The notes below the pieces were generated by a model. That model saw only the letters and a program-made list of their open reading frames with translations. It was not told the origin of the DNA and did not search any database. This document shows, piece after piece, positions 41,431-53,258 of a stretch of DNA of 64,000 nucleotides; the stretch's first letter is position 1, and each line of letters begins with the position of its first letter. Source of the DNA: Kribbella rubisoli (GTDB lineage Bacteria > Actinomycetota > Actinomycetes > Propionibacteriales > Kribbellaceae); the NCBI RefSeq assembly GCF_004217145.1, contig NZ_SHKR01000004.1:1-64000 (forward strand). The letters are read 5' to 3'. The position numbers and the translations under genes are program-made.

Positions 41431-42542
41431 ACCAGCACCTCGTCGAGCTTCAGCTGGGACAGGTCGTGCGCCTCGGCCACCGGCCCGTACGTCACGTGAC
41501 CGTCGAAGGTGTTCAGGCCGAGCGCCAGGCTGTGGTCCGACTTCAGCGCCTCCCGCCAGCCCAGGTTCGCCAGCTCGATCGCGTACGGCAGCGTCACGTT
41601 GGTGAGCGCGTACGTCGACGTGTTCGGCACCGCACCGGGCATGTTGGCGACGCAGTAGAACAGCGAGTTGTGGACCCGGTACACCGGGTCGGCGTGCGTG
41701 GTCGGACGCGAGTCCTCGAAGCAGCCGCCCTGGTCGATCGCGATGTCGACGAGCACGCTGCCCGGCTTCATCCGGCTGACCATGTCGTTGGTGACCAGCT
41801 TCGGCGCCTTCGCACCGACCACCAGCACCGCGCCGATGACCAGGTCGGCCTCGAGCACGGCGCGCTCGATCTCGTACGCGTTCGAGGCGATCGTCAGCAG
41901 GTGGCCCTGGTAGATCTGGTCGGCCTGACGCAGCCGGGCGATGTTGCGGTCGAACAGCTGCACCTGCGCCTGCATCCCGAGCGCGATCGCGGCCGCGTTC
42001 ATCCCGGAGACACCCGCACCGAGGACGACCACCCTGGCCGGATGTACGCCGGACACGCCGCCGAGCAGCACGCCGCGGCCGCCGCCCTGCGCCATCAGGT
42101 GGTACGCACCGGACTGCGGCGCGAGCCGGCCGGCCACCTCGCTCATCGGCGCCAGCAGCGGCAGAGTGCCGTCCGGAAGCTGCACGGTCTCGTAGGCGAT
42201 AGCCGTGATGCCGGACGTGAGCAGCGCGTCGGTCGTCTCCTGGCTGGCAGCAAGGTGCAGGTACGTGAACAGCACCTGGTCCTTGCGCATCCGGTGGTAC
42301 TCCTCCGCCACCGGCTCCTTCACCTTGAGCACCAGCTCCGCGTCCGCCCAGACGTCGTCGGCCTCGGCGACGATCCGGGCCCCGGCCGCGACGAACTCCT
42401 CGTCCGGGATCAGCGATCCGTTGCCCGCCCCCTGCTCGATCAGCACCTCGTGCCCGCTGCGCACGAACTCGTGCACACCGGACGGGGTGATCGCCACCCG
42501 GTACTCGTGGTTCTTGACTTCCTTCGGTACTCCGACCTTCAC
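41427..42542 (-). CDS. ald: Alanine dehydrogenase
   Basis: 371 residues, the standard length. It starts [19 protein letters not shown] with the substrate-binding Arg and contains VLKVKEP with the catalytic Lys, FTYLHLAAS with the catalytic His, and the NAD-binding [14 protein letters not shown]. It interconverts L-alanine and pyruvate plus ammonia with NAD. The GTG at 42542 follows GAAGGGC and matches the family start, so longer readings are rejected. Downstream xerD is coupled. In mycobacteria ald is regulated by an Lrp-type AldR; none is seen here. Confidence 0.95.
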   Translation of the reverse strand: MKVGVPKEVKNHEYRVAITPSGVHEFVRSGHEVLIEQGAGNGSLIPDEEFVAAGARIVAEADDVWADAELVLKVKEPVAEEYHRMRKDQVLFTYLHLAASQETTDALLTSGITAIAYETVQLPDGTLPLLAPMSEVAGRLAPQSGAYHLMAQGGGRGVLLGGVSGVHPARVVVLGAGVSGMNAAAIALGMQAQVQLFDRNIARLRQADQIYQGHLLTIASNAYEIERAVLEADLVIGAVLVVGAKAPKLVTNDMVSRMKPGSVLVDIAIDQGGCFEDSRPTTHADPVYRVHNSLFYCVANMPGAVPNTSTYALTNVTLPYAIELANLGWREALKSDHSLALGLNTFDGHVTYGPVAEAHDLSQLKLDEVLV

Positions 42543-42899
42543 AACTTGCCCTTCTTTCACGTTCCAGGTGTGCGGCTCACGTCGTTGTGTCCGCGGGCCC
42601 GGCGGTCGAGGGGTGTGCTGCCAGGTCGTTGCCGAGTGTAAGCCTCTGCGGTTCATACCACCCGACTGGATGGTCTGATCTTGACACGACCTTTCACAGA
42701 AGATGACGCCACGGAGAACGAAGTGATACCTGGCTACGGTCGGTGAGCTTTCCCACACGCAGCGATCGCCGGCCACCTGTGACTCCAGGCTGACACGGCA
42801 ACGATCATTGACGGCCATTCGTCGGCGTCAGAGATGCTTGGAACGGAGCCCGTCCGCCCCGGGTTGCACGCTGAGGTTGATCGACGAGAGGAGTACGGC
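42543..42899. other. Intergenic region between divergent ald and F420-type oxidoreductase genes
   Basis: 357 bases with no supported gene. TTGACA occurs at 42681-42686 on the plus strand but no TAnnnT lies 16-18 bases on, so I do not call a promoter from it. On the minus strand TATGAA lies about 100 bp before the ald start. GAGAGGAG just before 42900 is the ribosome-binding site of the next gene. No clear repeat is seen. Confidence 0.5.
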
Positions 42900-43730
42900 G
42901 TGGCAGTCGAACTGGGACGGTACGGGGTCTGGCACGGACCCCAGCACTTCGGCCCGGAACTGGCGGCGGGTCTGGAGGAGGCGGGGTACGGCACGCTGTG
43001 GCTGGGCGCCTCGCCCGAGACCGGTCTGCGCGACACCGAGGTGTTGCTCGCCGCAACGACTTCGGTTGCCGTCGGCACCAGCATCGTGAACATGTGGAAG
43101 TCGCCGGCGGCCGACGTCGCGGCGTCGTACCACCGGCTGGAGGACGAGCACCCGGGACGGTTCCTGCTCGGTATCGGAATCGGTCACCGTGAGCGCAACG
43201 ACGACTACCGGTCGCCGTACGAGACGATGGTCGGCTACCTGGACGAGCTCGACGACGCGAAGGTGCCGGCCGACCGGCGGGCGCTGGCCGCGCTCGGGCC
43301 GAAGGTGCTGCAACTCGCGGGCGCACGGACCGCCGGGGCGCTGCCGTACCTGACGACGCCGGAGCACACGAAGGAAGCGCGCCGGATCCTCGGTGGCGGG
43401 GTGCTGCTCGCGCCGGAGCAGATGATCGTGCTGGAGACCGATCCGGAGGTCGCGCGGGCGACAGCGCGGGACCGGCTGGCGTCGTACCTGCAGCTGTCGA
43501 ACTACACCTCGAGCTTCAAGCGGCTCGGGTTCACCGACGACGACATCGCCGACGGGGGCAGCGACCGGCTCGTCGACGCGATGGTTCTGCACGGGTCGGC
43601 AGTGGAGGTCGCCGAGGGCCTGAAGGCACACCTGGACGCGGGCGCGGACCACGTCGCGATCCAGCAACTGGGCCGCGAAGGCATCGACCTGCTACCGGGT
43701 TACGAGGCGCTGGCAACTGTGCTCGTGTAG
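42900..43730 (+). CDS. LLM-class F420-dependent oxidoreductase
   Basis: 276 residues. Luciferase-like monooxygenase TIM barrel: GPELAAGLEEAGYGTLWLG early, VAVGTSIVNMWKSPAADVAA and HPGRFLLGIGIGHR in the middle, all typical of the actinobacterial F420-dependent subfamily of the MSMEG_4141 type. It should oxidise or reduce an unknown substrate using F420 or FMN. GTG at 42900 has AGGAG 7-8 bases upstream; an earlier GTG at 42834 lacks one and the family start aligns with VELGRYGVW. It is a single gene upstream of a membrane-protein gene. Confidence 0.85.
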   Translation: MAVELGRYGVWHGPQHFGPELAAGLEEAGYGTLWLGASPETGLRDTEVLLAATTSVAVGTSIVNMWKSPAADVAASYHRLEDEHPGRFLLGIGIGHRERNDDYRSPYETMVGYLDELDDAKVPADRRALAALGPKVLQLAGARTAGALPYLTTPEHTKEARRILGGGVLLAPEQMIVLETDPEVARATARDRLASYLQLSNYTSSFKRLGFTDDDIADGGSDRLVDAMVLHGSAVEVAEGLKAHLDAGADHVAIQQLGREGIDLLPGYEALATVLV

Positions 43731-43810
43731 AGCTTGATTCCGCCCGGGATCGAGGGAACATCAGCAGTAGGTGCACCACATGGCGCGGTGCACGTTGGAG
43801 GTGTTTCCCC

Positions 43811-44506
43811 ATGACTGAGCGACACGAGTTGCGATGGGGCGGCTTCGCCGGACTGGCCTTTGTCGTCCTGGCAATGCTGGGCAGGTTCCTGTCCGGCAAT
43901 CCTCCGACGGTCGGTGACTCTGACAGCACGGTTTCGAGCTGGCTCGCCGACCACCGGACCACGATCCTGTTCAGCTCGCTGATGTGGGCTGCCGCGGCCG
44001 GACTGGTCATCTGGTTCGCGGCCGCCTTCGCCGAGGCGATCCGCGAGCGGGCCGAGCGCAGCGACGTACACCTTGCGTTGCTGGCCGGATCGGTGCTCGT
44101 CGGCGGCGCGATCTTCGTGAACGCCGGCCTGACGGCCTCGACCGCGTTCGGGATCGCCGGGCGGGACGCGGCGATCACGATGACGCTGTACAACCTGAGC
44201 GCGGTGATGACGACGATGATCGGCTTCGCCGCGGCGCTGCCGTTGGCCGCGGCCGGGATCGGCGTGATGCGCACGCACGTGATGCCGAACTGGCTCGGGT
44301 ACCTCGCCTTGCTGGCCGCTGTCGTGTCGTTCGCCGGGGCGTTCGGCGTGTTCGCGAGCAGTGGCACGTGGGTTGCGGGCGGGTTCCTGATGACCACTGT
44401 CCCGTTGCTGCTGACCGCGATCTGGATCGTCTGTGCGAGCGGGTTCATGGTCCGCGAGCACCTGCCCGAGTTGAGCACCGGGGAGGCCGCCGTACCGCAG
44501 ATGTAG
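43811..44506 (+). CDS. Integral membrane protein, DUF4386-like
   Basis: 231 residues with about six hydrophobic segments. The layout (an N-terminal helix after a short basic head, SSLMWAAAAGLVIWFAAAFA, then a long helix series ending near IVCASGFMVREHL) resembles DUF4386-type proteins of unknown role; the assignment is tentative. GGAGG precedes the ATG. It is 80 bp after the oxidoreductase. A hairpin follows 8 bp after the stop. Confidence 0.6.
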   Translation: MTERHELRWGGFAGLAFVVLAMLGRFLSGNPPTVGDSDSTVSSWLADHRTTILFSSLMWAAAAGLVIWFAAAFAEAIRERAERSDVHLALLAGSVLVGGAIFVNAGLTASTAFGIAGRDAAITMTLYNLSAVMTTMIGFAAALPLAAAGIGVMRTHVMPNWLGYLALLAAVVSFAGAFGVFASSGTWVAGGFLMTTVPLLLTAIWIVCASGFMVREHLPELSTGEAAVPQM

Positions 44507-44514
44507 ACCCGATT

Positions 44515-44545
44515 GGTGCCCCTGGCAACAGTTACCGGGGGCACC
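44515..44545. terminator. Stem-loop between convergent genes
   Basis: GGTGCCCCTGG (44515-44525) pairs with CCGGGGGCACC (44535-44545) over 11 bp with one T-G wobble, around a 9-base loop. It sits between the convergent stops at 44506 and 44548, so it may end transcription both ways. Confidence 0.65.
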
Positions 44546-44547
44546 GG

Positions 44548-44953
44548 CTACTGCATCGTGAAGTCGGCGAAGTCGAAGCCCGGTGACACGATGCAGGACA
44601 CGAGCACGGCCTCGTCACCCGCGGGGCGCGCGGCCTGCCATGCGCCCGGCGGGATCACGACCTGCGGCTGCTGCCCCGCTCGTACGTCGGGTCCGAGGAC
44701 GACGGACTCGTCGTCGTACTCCAGCGTCAGCGGCCCGCCCGAGTGCCACAGCCAGATCTCGGCCGATCGCACCCGATGCAACCGCGACTCCTCCCCGGGC
44801 GCCAACAGGAAGTAGATCGCGGTGGCGCTGGCCCCGCACCCCGCCGTACCCCTCCGGCTCGAACTCGACCCCGGACCGCCAAGTCTCCCGGTACCATCCG
44901 CCCTCCGGATGCCGCTCCATCCCCAGCAACCCCGCCAACTCCGGCTTCTCCAT
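44548..44953 (-). pseudogene. DUF985 (cupin_5) protein, frameshifted
   Basis: Two overlapping frames together give one DUF985 cupin of about 135 residues. The N-terminal part MEKPELAGLLGMERHPEGGWY ends in EGYGGVRG; the C-terminal part continues in another frame as ASATAIYFLLAPGEESRLHR, HSGGPLTLEYDDES, then IPPGAWQAARP. The shift falls at the run of four C at 44832-44835 (GGGG in the coding strand). Removing one G restores VRASATAIYFLL. Start ATG at 44953 has GGAG upstream. It is either a recent inactivation, a sequencing error in a homopolymer, or a programmed slip. Confidence 0.8.
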
Positions 44954-45026
44954 GAACCGATTCTCCGGCAGAGTGCGGTGCATGCTGCCTTCCGAATACC
45001 ACCGCAGGCTTCCGTACGGCGAACGC

Positions 45027-45572
45027 ATGTCATCCGAGCCCTTGGTCGGGCATCCGTTCTTTCCGTTCGAGGGGGATGTGCAGGTCGTGCCGTTGAGCGA
45101 GCCGGTGTTGCCGGAGCCGCCGCGGGCCGGGGAGGACGGCGGGAAGCCGTGTCCGAAGTGTGCGGATCCGGACGGAAACGTGATCTGGCGGGATGCGCAG
45201 TGGTCGTTGAAGGCGTTCGGGCCCACCGGGCTGCCGCTGGTGGCGATCCTCGAGCCGAAGGAGCATTATCGGCTCGACAATCTGCCGGCGGAGTTGACGG
45301 CGACGCTCGGGCCGATGATCCAGCGGGTGGCCAACGCGATCCAAGGGATCGACAGCGTCGCGCGGACGCACTTCAACCGGTGGGGTGACGGGAGCGAGCA
45401 CTTCCATCTGTGGTTCATGGCGCGGCCGCTCGGGATGATGCAGCTCCGGGGCGCGATGATCGCCGCCTGGGACGACCTGCTGCCGAAGATTCCCGAGGAC
45501 GAGTTCGCGGCCAACGCCCGGCAGGTCGCCGCCGCCCTCGCGGAGGACGGCGGCGAAGCTGTCAGCCGCTGA
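45027..45572 (+). CDS. HIT-like domain protein
   Basis: 181 residues. The H-x-H-rich block GSEHFHLWFMARPLG near residue 120 resembles the histidine-triad loop of HIT/GalT-like nucleotide hydrolases, and the preceding FNRWGDGS and PKEHYRLDNLP fit that superfamily. A metal-like Cys pair PCPKCAD lies near residue 42. No closer family is recognised. ATG at 45027 is 73 bp from the divergent cupin start. The stop abuts the stop of the convergent cyclophilin. Confidence 0.6.
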   Translation: MSSEPLVGHPFFPFEGDVQVVPLSEPVLPEPPRAGEDGGKPCPKCADPDGNVIWRDAQWSLKAFGPTGLPLVAILEPKEHYRLDNLPAELTATLGPMIQRVANAIQGIDSVARTHFNRWGDGSEHFHLWFMARPLGMMQLRGAMIAAWDDLLPKIPEDEFAANARQVAAALAEDGGEAVSR

Positions 45573-46307
45573 CTACCAGCTGCCCAGCGAGCGAGCGACC
45601 AGGATGTCGGTCTTCCGCACCGGCGCGCCGTCGACCGGGGCCGGGTCGTCCGGGGTGGACACGATCCCGCCGGCCGCGACCCGGTCGAGGGTGGCCAGGC
45701 CGAGCCGGTCCACCGAGCCGAAGATCGTGTAGTCCGGGCGCAGCCGCGAGTCCCCGAAGACGAGGAAGAACTGCGAGCCGTTGGTGTCCGGTCCGGCGTT
45801 CGCCATCGCGACCGTGCCCCGCGCGTACACCTTGCTGACACCTGTCGGATCGGTCGGCCAGTTCGGCAGGCCGGTCGGCAGCTCGTCCTTGTACGAGTAG
45901 CCCGGCCCGCCTTCGCCCGTGCCGCTCGGGTCGCCGCACTGCAGCACCTTCAGCGTCGGGTAGAGCGTGAGCCGGTGACACGTGGTGAAGTCGTAGAACC
46001 GGCTCTTCGCCAGGTGCAGGAAGCTCTGCACAGTGCACGGCGCCTTCGCCCGGTCCAGCGACAGCAGCATCGGTCCCTGGTTGGTCGCGACGAGGACCTT
46101 GACGATCCCCTTGTCCGGCGTGTGCTTCGGATCCGGCGGCAGCGACACAGGACGCGCCGGCGGATCGTCCGGAGTCGCCATGTAGCCACATGGGCCGCTG
46201 GTGGTTCCCGGTGTACCGGCTGCCTCGGCTGCGTCCGCTGGGGCGGTCGCGACCAGCAGGCTGGCCACCGCCAGCACCGCGCACGCGATCACGCTCGTCT
46301 TCCTCAT
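45573..46307 (-). CDS. Secreted cyclophilin-type peptidyl-prolyl isomerase
   Basis: 244 residues. Signal peptide ends near PADAAEA (residues 23-29). The cyclophilin domain follows from about residue 70: KAPCTVQSFLHLAKSRFYDFT, FTTCHRLTLYPTLKVLQCGDPSGTGEGGPGY, GTVAMANAGPDTNGSQFF and IFGSVDRLGLATLDRV. The four cysteines may form disulfides in the exported form. It should catalyse proline isomerisation during folding outside the membrane. GGGAGGG precedes the ATG; GH92 ends 13 bp upstream on the same strand, so it is probably co-transcribed. Confidence 0.88.
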   Translation of the reverse strand: MRKTSVIACAVLAVASLLVATAPADAAEAAGTPGTTSGPCGYMATPDDPPARPVSLPPDPKHTPDKGIVKVLVATNQGPMLLSLDRAKAPCTVQSFLHLAKSRFYDFTTCHRLTLYPTLKVLQCGDPSGTGEGGPGYSYKDELPTGLPNWPTDPTGVSKVYARGTVAMANAGPDTNGSQFFLVFGDSRLRPDYTIFGSVDRLGLATLDRVAAGGIVSTPDDPAPVDGAPVRKTDILVARSLGSW

Positions 46308-46320
46308 GAACCGTCCCTCC

Positions 46321-49300
46321 CTAGCCTGCTGCCACGGTGAAGAGCCGCAAGTCGCGGTTCTCCGGCAGAGTGATGCTCACGGGCGTCTGGGTCAAGGTCA
46401 CAGGCGCTGTGGCGAAGATGTGCGTGGTGACGTTGTCCTTCCCGCCGCCGGATTCGTTGCGGTACGGCGTGGTCGCGACGATGACGTTGCCGTAGTGCAG
46501 GGTGTCGCCGCCACCGCCGAGGGTCCAGTCGCTGAAGGACAGGTCGATCGGCGACGTACTCCCGTCGGCGTAGTTCAGCGTCGCCGTCGTCTGCTGGTTG
46601 CCGTTCACTGCGCTGCCGACGAACGACAGCTTCGTCGTACCGGCCGGCAGGTTGAGGTTGAGCAGCTGACCGTCGGCGGGCACGTTGTCGGGGTCACCAG
46701 CCGGTACGTCGGGCCACGTGAAGGTCAGGCCCTGCACGGTTCCAGTACCACCTGGTGTGAGTCCTGCGGCCGCTAGCGCCTGGCGGGAGTAGCTGACGCC
46801 ACCGCCGTCGTAGTCCGCCTCGGTGTGGTCGCCGTTGTCGTCGGAGATGCCCACACCTTCCCGCAGTACGAAGAACGAGTTCGGCAGACCCACGACCACA
46901 GTGAAACCGACCTGTGGCAACGCAGTACCGTCCGCGGCTTTCATCGACACCGTGACCGGGTAGCGGCCGTCCGGCGTACTGGCTGCTGCAGTGATCGTCA
47001 CCGACGCACTGCCGACCTTGTCCACGTGGAAGGTGCCAGTACTAGGGGTCGCGGTGAGGCCAGCAGGCGCGTTGATCGTGTAGGTCACGTCCTGTGCGGT
47101 CCCACTCAGTCGGTGAGCTTGCACAGCGATCGGTGCGCTGGTGGTGCCTGGTGCAACGACTACCCGGCTCGTGTCAGTGGACGTCTGGAACGGGATCTCT
47201 CCGGTCCGCCACGACGGCGGCGCGTCCTTGGCTGCAGAGCCCCATGAGGTGTTGGCCGTAGTGCCCAGCTTGAAGTCCAGCGTCCCGCCGTGCTGCACGA
47301 ACGACTCCGGTAGCCATGGCTTGGTCAACGACTTCCCATTGACCTTCAACGACTGCACGTACTGCGCATCTGCGCCCGGAGCGTTGATCCGGATCGTCCG
47401 GCTACCCCGGTGGATCACTGCCCGCGGGAACAGCGGTGCGGCGACCTGCAGCTCCGCACGGCTCGGCACGTCCGGGTACAGACCCAGTGCGGTCCACACG
47501 AACCAGGACGACATCGCACCGAGGTCGTCGTTGCCGGGGATCCCGCCGGTGCCGGTGTTCCACAGCTGGTTCATTGCCTGCCGCAACGTCTCCTGCGTCT
47601 GGTACGGCCTGCCGGTGTAGTTGTAGATCCACGGCGTGTTGATCGACGGCTCGTTGTCCATCTCGGCGTGCAGCTCGCCCGCACCGGTCAGCGCCCAGGT
47701 CCCGTCCGGGTTCTTGAAGAACGCGTCCAGCCGCTGGTTCGTCGCGTCCACACCGCCGATCGCGTCGACCAGTCCGGCCCGGTTGTGCGGAACCATCCAC
47801 GTGTACTGCGCACTGCTGCCCTCGGCGAACCCGTCGTACGTCGAGGGCGTGAAAGCCGGCCAGGCGCCGTTGTCGTCTCGGTTCTGCACGTAGCCGCCGT
47901 TGTCCGGGTTGAACACGTTCTGCCAGTACTGCGACCGCGTCAGGAACCTCTGGTACGTCGGCTTGTCGCCGGTTCGCTGGGCCAGCTGGGCCAGCGCGAA
48001 GTCGTCCGTCACGTCCTCGAGCGTCTCGACCGCACCGCCCCACGCGTTGGACTTGGTCGGGACGTAGTGCAGTGCGAGGTACTTGTCGAGCGACGGCCGC
48101 TGCCCGATCGTCATGACCGGCTTACCGGCGGAGCTGAGGTCCTTCGCGGTCGGTACGGTCGCCGCCTTCACCAACGAGCGCAGTGCGCCGCGAGCATCGA
48201 AGTTCGTGCCACCGAACGCATAGATGCCGGCCACAGCAGGCGCGGACGGGTCCCCCGTCATCACCGACGTACTGCCGGAGGCATGTGTCCACCGGTCCCA
48301 GATGCCGTCGTTCTGCGTGGCCTGGTTGAGCAGCGACTGCGCGATGTCCCCGGCCCGATCCGGATCGAGCAATGTAACTAGTTGCAGCTGCGACCTGTAG
48401 ACATCCCATCCAGAGAACGTCGCGTACTGCGCCACCTGTCCGCGCGACACGTGATGTGGCTTCTGGTCGAAACCCCAATACTGCTGGTTGACGTCGCTGA
48501 ACACGTTCGGGTGCAGCGACGCGTGGTACAGCGCGCTGTAGAAGGTCGTGCGCTGATCCGTCGTACCGCCGGTGATCTCGATCCGGTCGAGCTGCTTCCG
48601 CCAGGCCTGCTTCGCTTTCGCGGCGGTCATCGCGACCGACGTACCGCGCGGGTTCTCGGCCCGCAGGTTCGCCAGCGCGTTGGCAGTGCTCACGTAGGAG
48701 ATGCCGATCCGCATCGTCACCTTGTCCCCGCTGTCCTGGTCGAAGCCGACGTACCCACCGGAGCCTTTCTTCGGCGGCATCCAGCCATCCGTGCCGTACG
48801 TCGTACCGCCGCTCGCCTGAGTGCTCCCCGGCGTGACCGTGGTGTCGGTCCAGGTGCCTTGGTTCTTGAAGGGCTGGTCGAACTCGGCCACGAAGTGCAG
48901 CGTGTAGTAGCTGCGCTGCGCGACGCCGGCCAGGTAGCCGCAGAAGTTGCCGCTCGTCACCGACCCGCTGACCGTGCGGTGCGCCGGGTCGATGCTGACC
49001 TGTGCATCGCTCGATCCGACCTCGGAGTTCGACGTACGGAACATCAGCGTCTTGGCCTTGCCGGCCGGGAACGTGAACGCCGCCGACCCGGTCCGCGTCG
49101 TCGCGGCCAACTCAGCCGTCACCCCGGAGTCGAGCCCGACCTTGTAGTACCCGGGCTTGGCGACCTCGTTTGCGTGGCTGAAGGTCGAGGCGTAGGTCTC
49201 GTCCTTCGCATCACTCTGCGGCGAGCTCGTCACCTCACCCGCCAGCGGGAAGATCGGGATATCCCCCGAACCACCCGCACACCCGGTCCCGCTCATATGC

Positions 49301-49698
49301 GTGAGACTGAACCCGCGGATCTTCGTCGCGTCATACAGATACCCACCGGGCGCGGCCGTGCGATACGCATTCCCACGGCTGGTCTCCGGACTGAACGAAA
49401 ACATCCCGAACGGCAACACCGCGCCAGGAAACACATTCCCCGCGTTGGAAGTGCCGATCAGCGGATCAACCTGCTCTGTCGGATCAACTGAGCTCGCGGT
49501 GATCCGGCTGCTCCCCACAGCCTCCGGCGCCCGAAGGCCGGCCACCGACGGATCAGGTGGCGTCGCGGTGGTCGGTCGACCTGTAGTGCCGGCCGGCGAC
49601 GGAGGACTCGGGACGGCCTGCGCCGTCGCGGTCAGCGCCAGAGCGGCGGTCAACGTGCTGACAAGCACAACGGCAGTACTGCGCCGGGCGGTGCGCAT
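46321..49698 (-). CDS. Secreted GH92 alpha-mannosidase
   Basis: 1,125 residues. Signal peptide ends near ATAQAV. The catalytic region shows GH92 blocks: VDPLIGTSNAGNVFPGAVLPFGM, LTHMSGTGC, YHASLHPNVFSDVNQQYWGF, FSGWDVYRSQLQLVTLLDP, and the general-acid/base region NEPSINTPWIYNYTG with GNDDLGAMSSWFVWTALGLYP. An NEW3-type beta domain and a C-terminal beta-sandwich follow from about residue 780. It should remove alpha-1,2- or related mannose from glycans outside the cell, using calcium. ATG at 49698 is preferred to a GTG at 49710 by spacing of GGTGGGG. Confidence 0.92.
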   Translation of the reverse strand: MRTARRSTAVVLVSTLTAALALTATAQAVPSPPSPAGTTGRPTTATPPDPSVAGLRAPEAVGSSRITASSVDPTEQVDPLIGTSNAGNVFPGAVLPFGMFSFSPETSRGNAYRTAAPGGYLYDATKIRGFSLTHMSGTGCAGGSGDIPIFPLAGEVTSSPQSDAKDETYASTFSHANEVAKPGYYKVGLDSGVTAELAATTRTGSAAFTFPAGKAKTLMFRTSNSEVGSSDAQVSIDPAHRTVSGSVTSGNFCGYLAGVAQRSYYTLHFVAEFDQPFKNQGTWTDTTVTPGSTQASGGTTYGTDGWMPPKKGSGGYVGFDQDSGDKVTMRIGISYVSTANALANLRAENPRGTSVAMTAAKAKQAWRKQLDRIEITGGTTDQRTTFYSALYHASLHPNVFSDVNQQYWGFDQKPHHVSRGQVAQYATFSGWDVYRSQLQLVTLLDPDRAGDIAQSLLNQATQNDGIWDRWTHASGSTSVMTGDPSAPAVAGIYAFGGTNFDARGALRSLVKAATVPTAKDLSSAGKPVMTIGQRPSLDKYLALHYVPTKSNAWGGAVETLEDVTDDFALAQLAQRTGDKPTYQRFLTRSQYWQNVFNPDNGGYVQNRDDNGAWPAFTPSTYDGFAEGSSAQYTWMVPHNRAGLVDAIGGVDATNQRLDAFFKNPDGTWALTGAGELHAEMDNEPSINTPWIYNYTGRPYQTQETLRQAMNQLWNTGTGGIPGNDDLGAMSSWFVWTALGLYPDVPSRAELQVAAPLFPRAVIHRGSRTIRINAPGADAQYVQSLKVNGKSLTKPWLPESFVQHGGTLDFKLGTTANTSWGSAAKDAPPSWRTGEIPFQTSTDTSRVVVAPGTTSAPIAVQAHRLSGTAQDVTYTINAPAGLTATPSTGTFHVDKVGSASVTITAAASTPDGRYPVTVSMKAADGTALPQVGFTVVVGLPNSFFVLREGVGISDDNGDHTEADYDGGGVSYSRQALAAAGLTPGGTGTVQGLTFTWPDVPAGDPDNVPADGQLLNLNLPAGTTKLSFVGSAVNGNQQTTATLNYADGSTSPIDLSFSDWTLGGGGDTLHYGNVIVATTPYRNESGGGKDNVTTHIFATAPVTLTQTPVSITLPENRDLRLFTVAAG

Positions 49699-49809
49699 GG
49701 GGTTCCCCACCTTCGACGTCGGAACAGGGGCGGTGTGACATCGTTGTCAGCAAGAAATACCCCTCCCGACCCCGCAGGTCAAGAGCGCAGCGGAGTTCCG
49801 GAACTCCGC

Positions 49810-52232
<2,423 letters not shown>

Positions 52233-53258
52233 TCAACCACCGGTCGCGACGAGACCCGCGTAGATGTCGAGCAGATTCTTTGCCACGGCGTCCTCATCCA
52301 TCCATCGGGAGGACAACTCCCGGCCTCGTGTCCGCATAGCGTTCGCGGTCTCCGGCTCGGCCAGCACCGCCCGGACCCCGTCCGCCAGCCCGTCCGCGTC
52401 CCCCGGAAACGCCAGTACGGCGCTGTCCCCGACCAGCTCGGGTACGCCGCCGACCGCGGTCGCCACGACCGGTACGCCGACCTGCATGGCCTCCTGGAGG
52501 ACCAGAGCGCGGGCCTCCCAGTGTGAGGTGAGCAAGAACACGTCGGCCGCGCCGAGCAGATCGGCCACGTTGTTGCGGTGACCCAGCAGCCGGACCGGCA
52601 GCTGCTCGGCGTCGATCCGCGCCTGCAGGTTGTCCCGTAACGGTCCGTCACCCACCACGACGAAGACGGCGTGCGGAGTGGACTCGTGGACCCGCGCAGC
52701 AACCGACAGCAGAGTCGGATAGTCCTTCTGCGGCGCCAGCCGGCCGATGGTGAGCACCATGGGCCGGTTGCCGACACCTAGCTCGTCCCGGACGTCCGCG
52801 CGCGGCGTACGAATCCTGGGCATCGCAGGAGCTGCCACCGGAGCCAGCTGAGCGTTGCGAGCGCCAAGGCTCTTCGCCAGCTCCACCAGGTCGCTGGAGG
52901 CGCCCAGCGTCAGATCCGCGCCCCGGGCAACCAACCGCTGCCCCATCCGCATCATGAGGCCACGTGGCCCGGGCGCGATCACCGCGTTGTGCCAGGTGAC
53001 GACCAGAGGACGCAGTCGCGACCGGTCCCGCAGCGCGGTCATGCCGGCGCGGTAGCCGTGTGCGTGGATCACGTCGCAGCCGCGCAGCCCGGCCGCCTGC
53101 GTGACAACCGTCGCCGGACCGAACTCGAAGTGCTCGGCCGTGCCGGGCGGTGCGCACACGATCACCTCGTGTCCGGCACTCACGAACCGCGGCACCAGCG
53201 AGGCGACGTGCTGCCCGATGCCGCCCCGCGACTCCGCGAGCAGCAGCCCGATCCTCAT
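52233..53258 (-). CDS. GT4 family glycosyltransferase
   Basis: 341 residues with a GT-B fold. The N-terminal domain has the glycine-rich acceptor loop LLLAESRGGIGQHV; the C-terminal domain has TIGRLAPQKDYPTLL and SHWEARALVLQEAMQVGVPVVA, which supplies the EX7E catalytic pattern. It transfers a sugar from a nucleotide donor to an unknown acceptor, probably an envelope glycan given its neighbours. ATG at 53258 overlaps the murJ stop as ATGA. Positioned between murJ and pyrG. Confidence 0.88.
   Translation of the reverse strand: MRIGLLLAESRGGIGQHVASLVPRFVSAGHEVIVCAPPGTAEHFEFGPATVVTQAAGLRGCDVIHAHGYRAGMTALRDRSRLRPLVVTWHNAVIAPGPRGLMMRMGQRLVARGADLTLGASSDLVELAKSLGARNAQLAPVAAPAMPRIRTPRADVRDELGVGNRPMVLTIGRLAPQKDYPTLLSVAARVHESTPHAVFVVVGDGPLRDNLQARIDAEQLPVRLLGHRNNVADLLGAADVFLLTSHWEARALVLQEAMQVGVPVVATAVGGVPELVGDSAVLAFPGDADGLADGVRAVLAEPETANAMRTRGRELSSRWMDEDAVAKNLLDIYAGLVATGG

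Noticed and set aside
42681..42710. TTGACA as a sigma-A promoter for the F420-type gene
   Set aside because: No TAnnnT at 16-18 bp spacing and almost 200 bp from the start.
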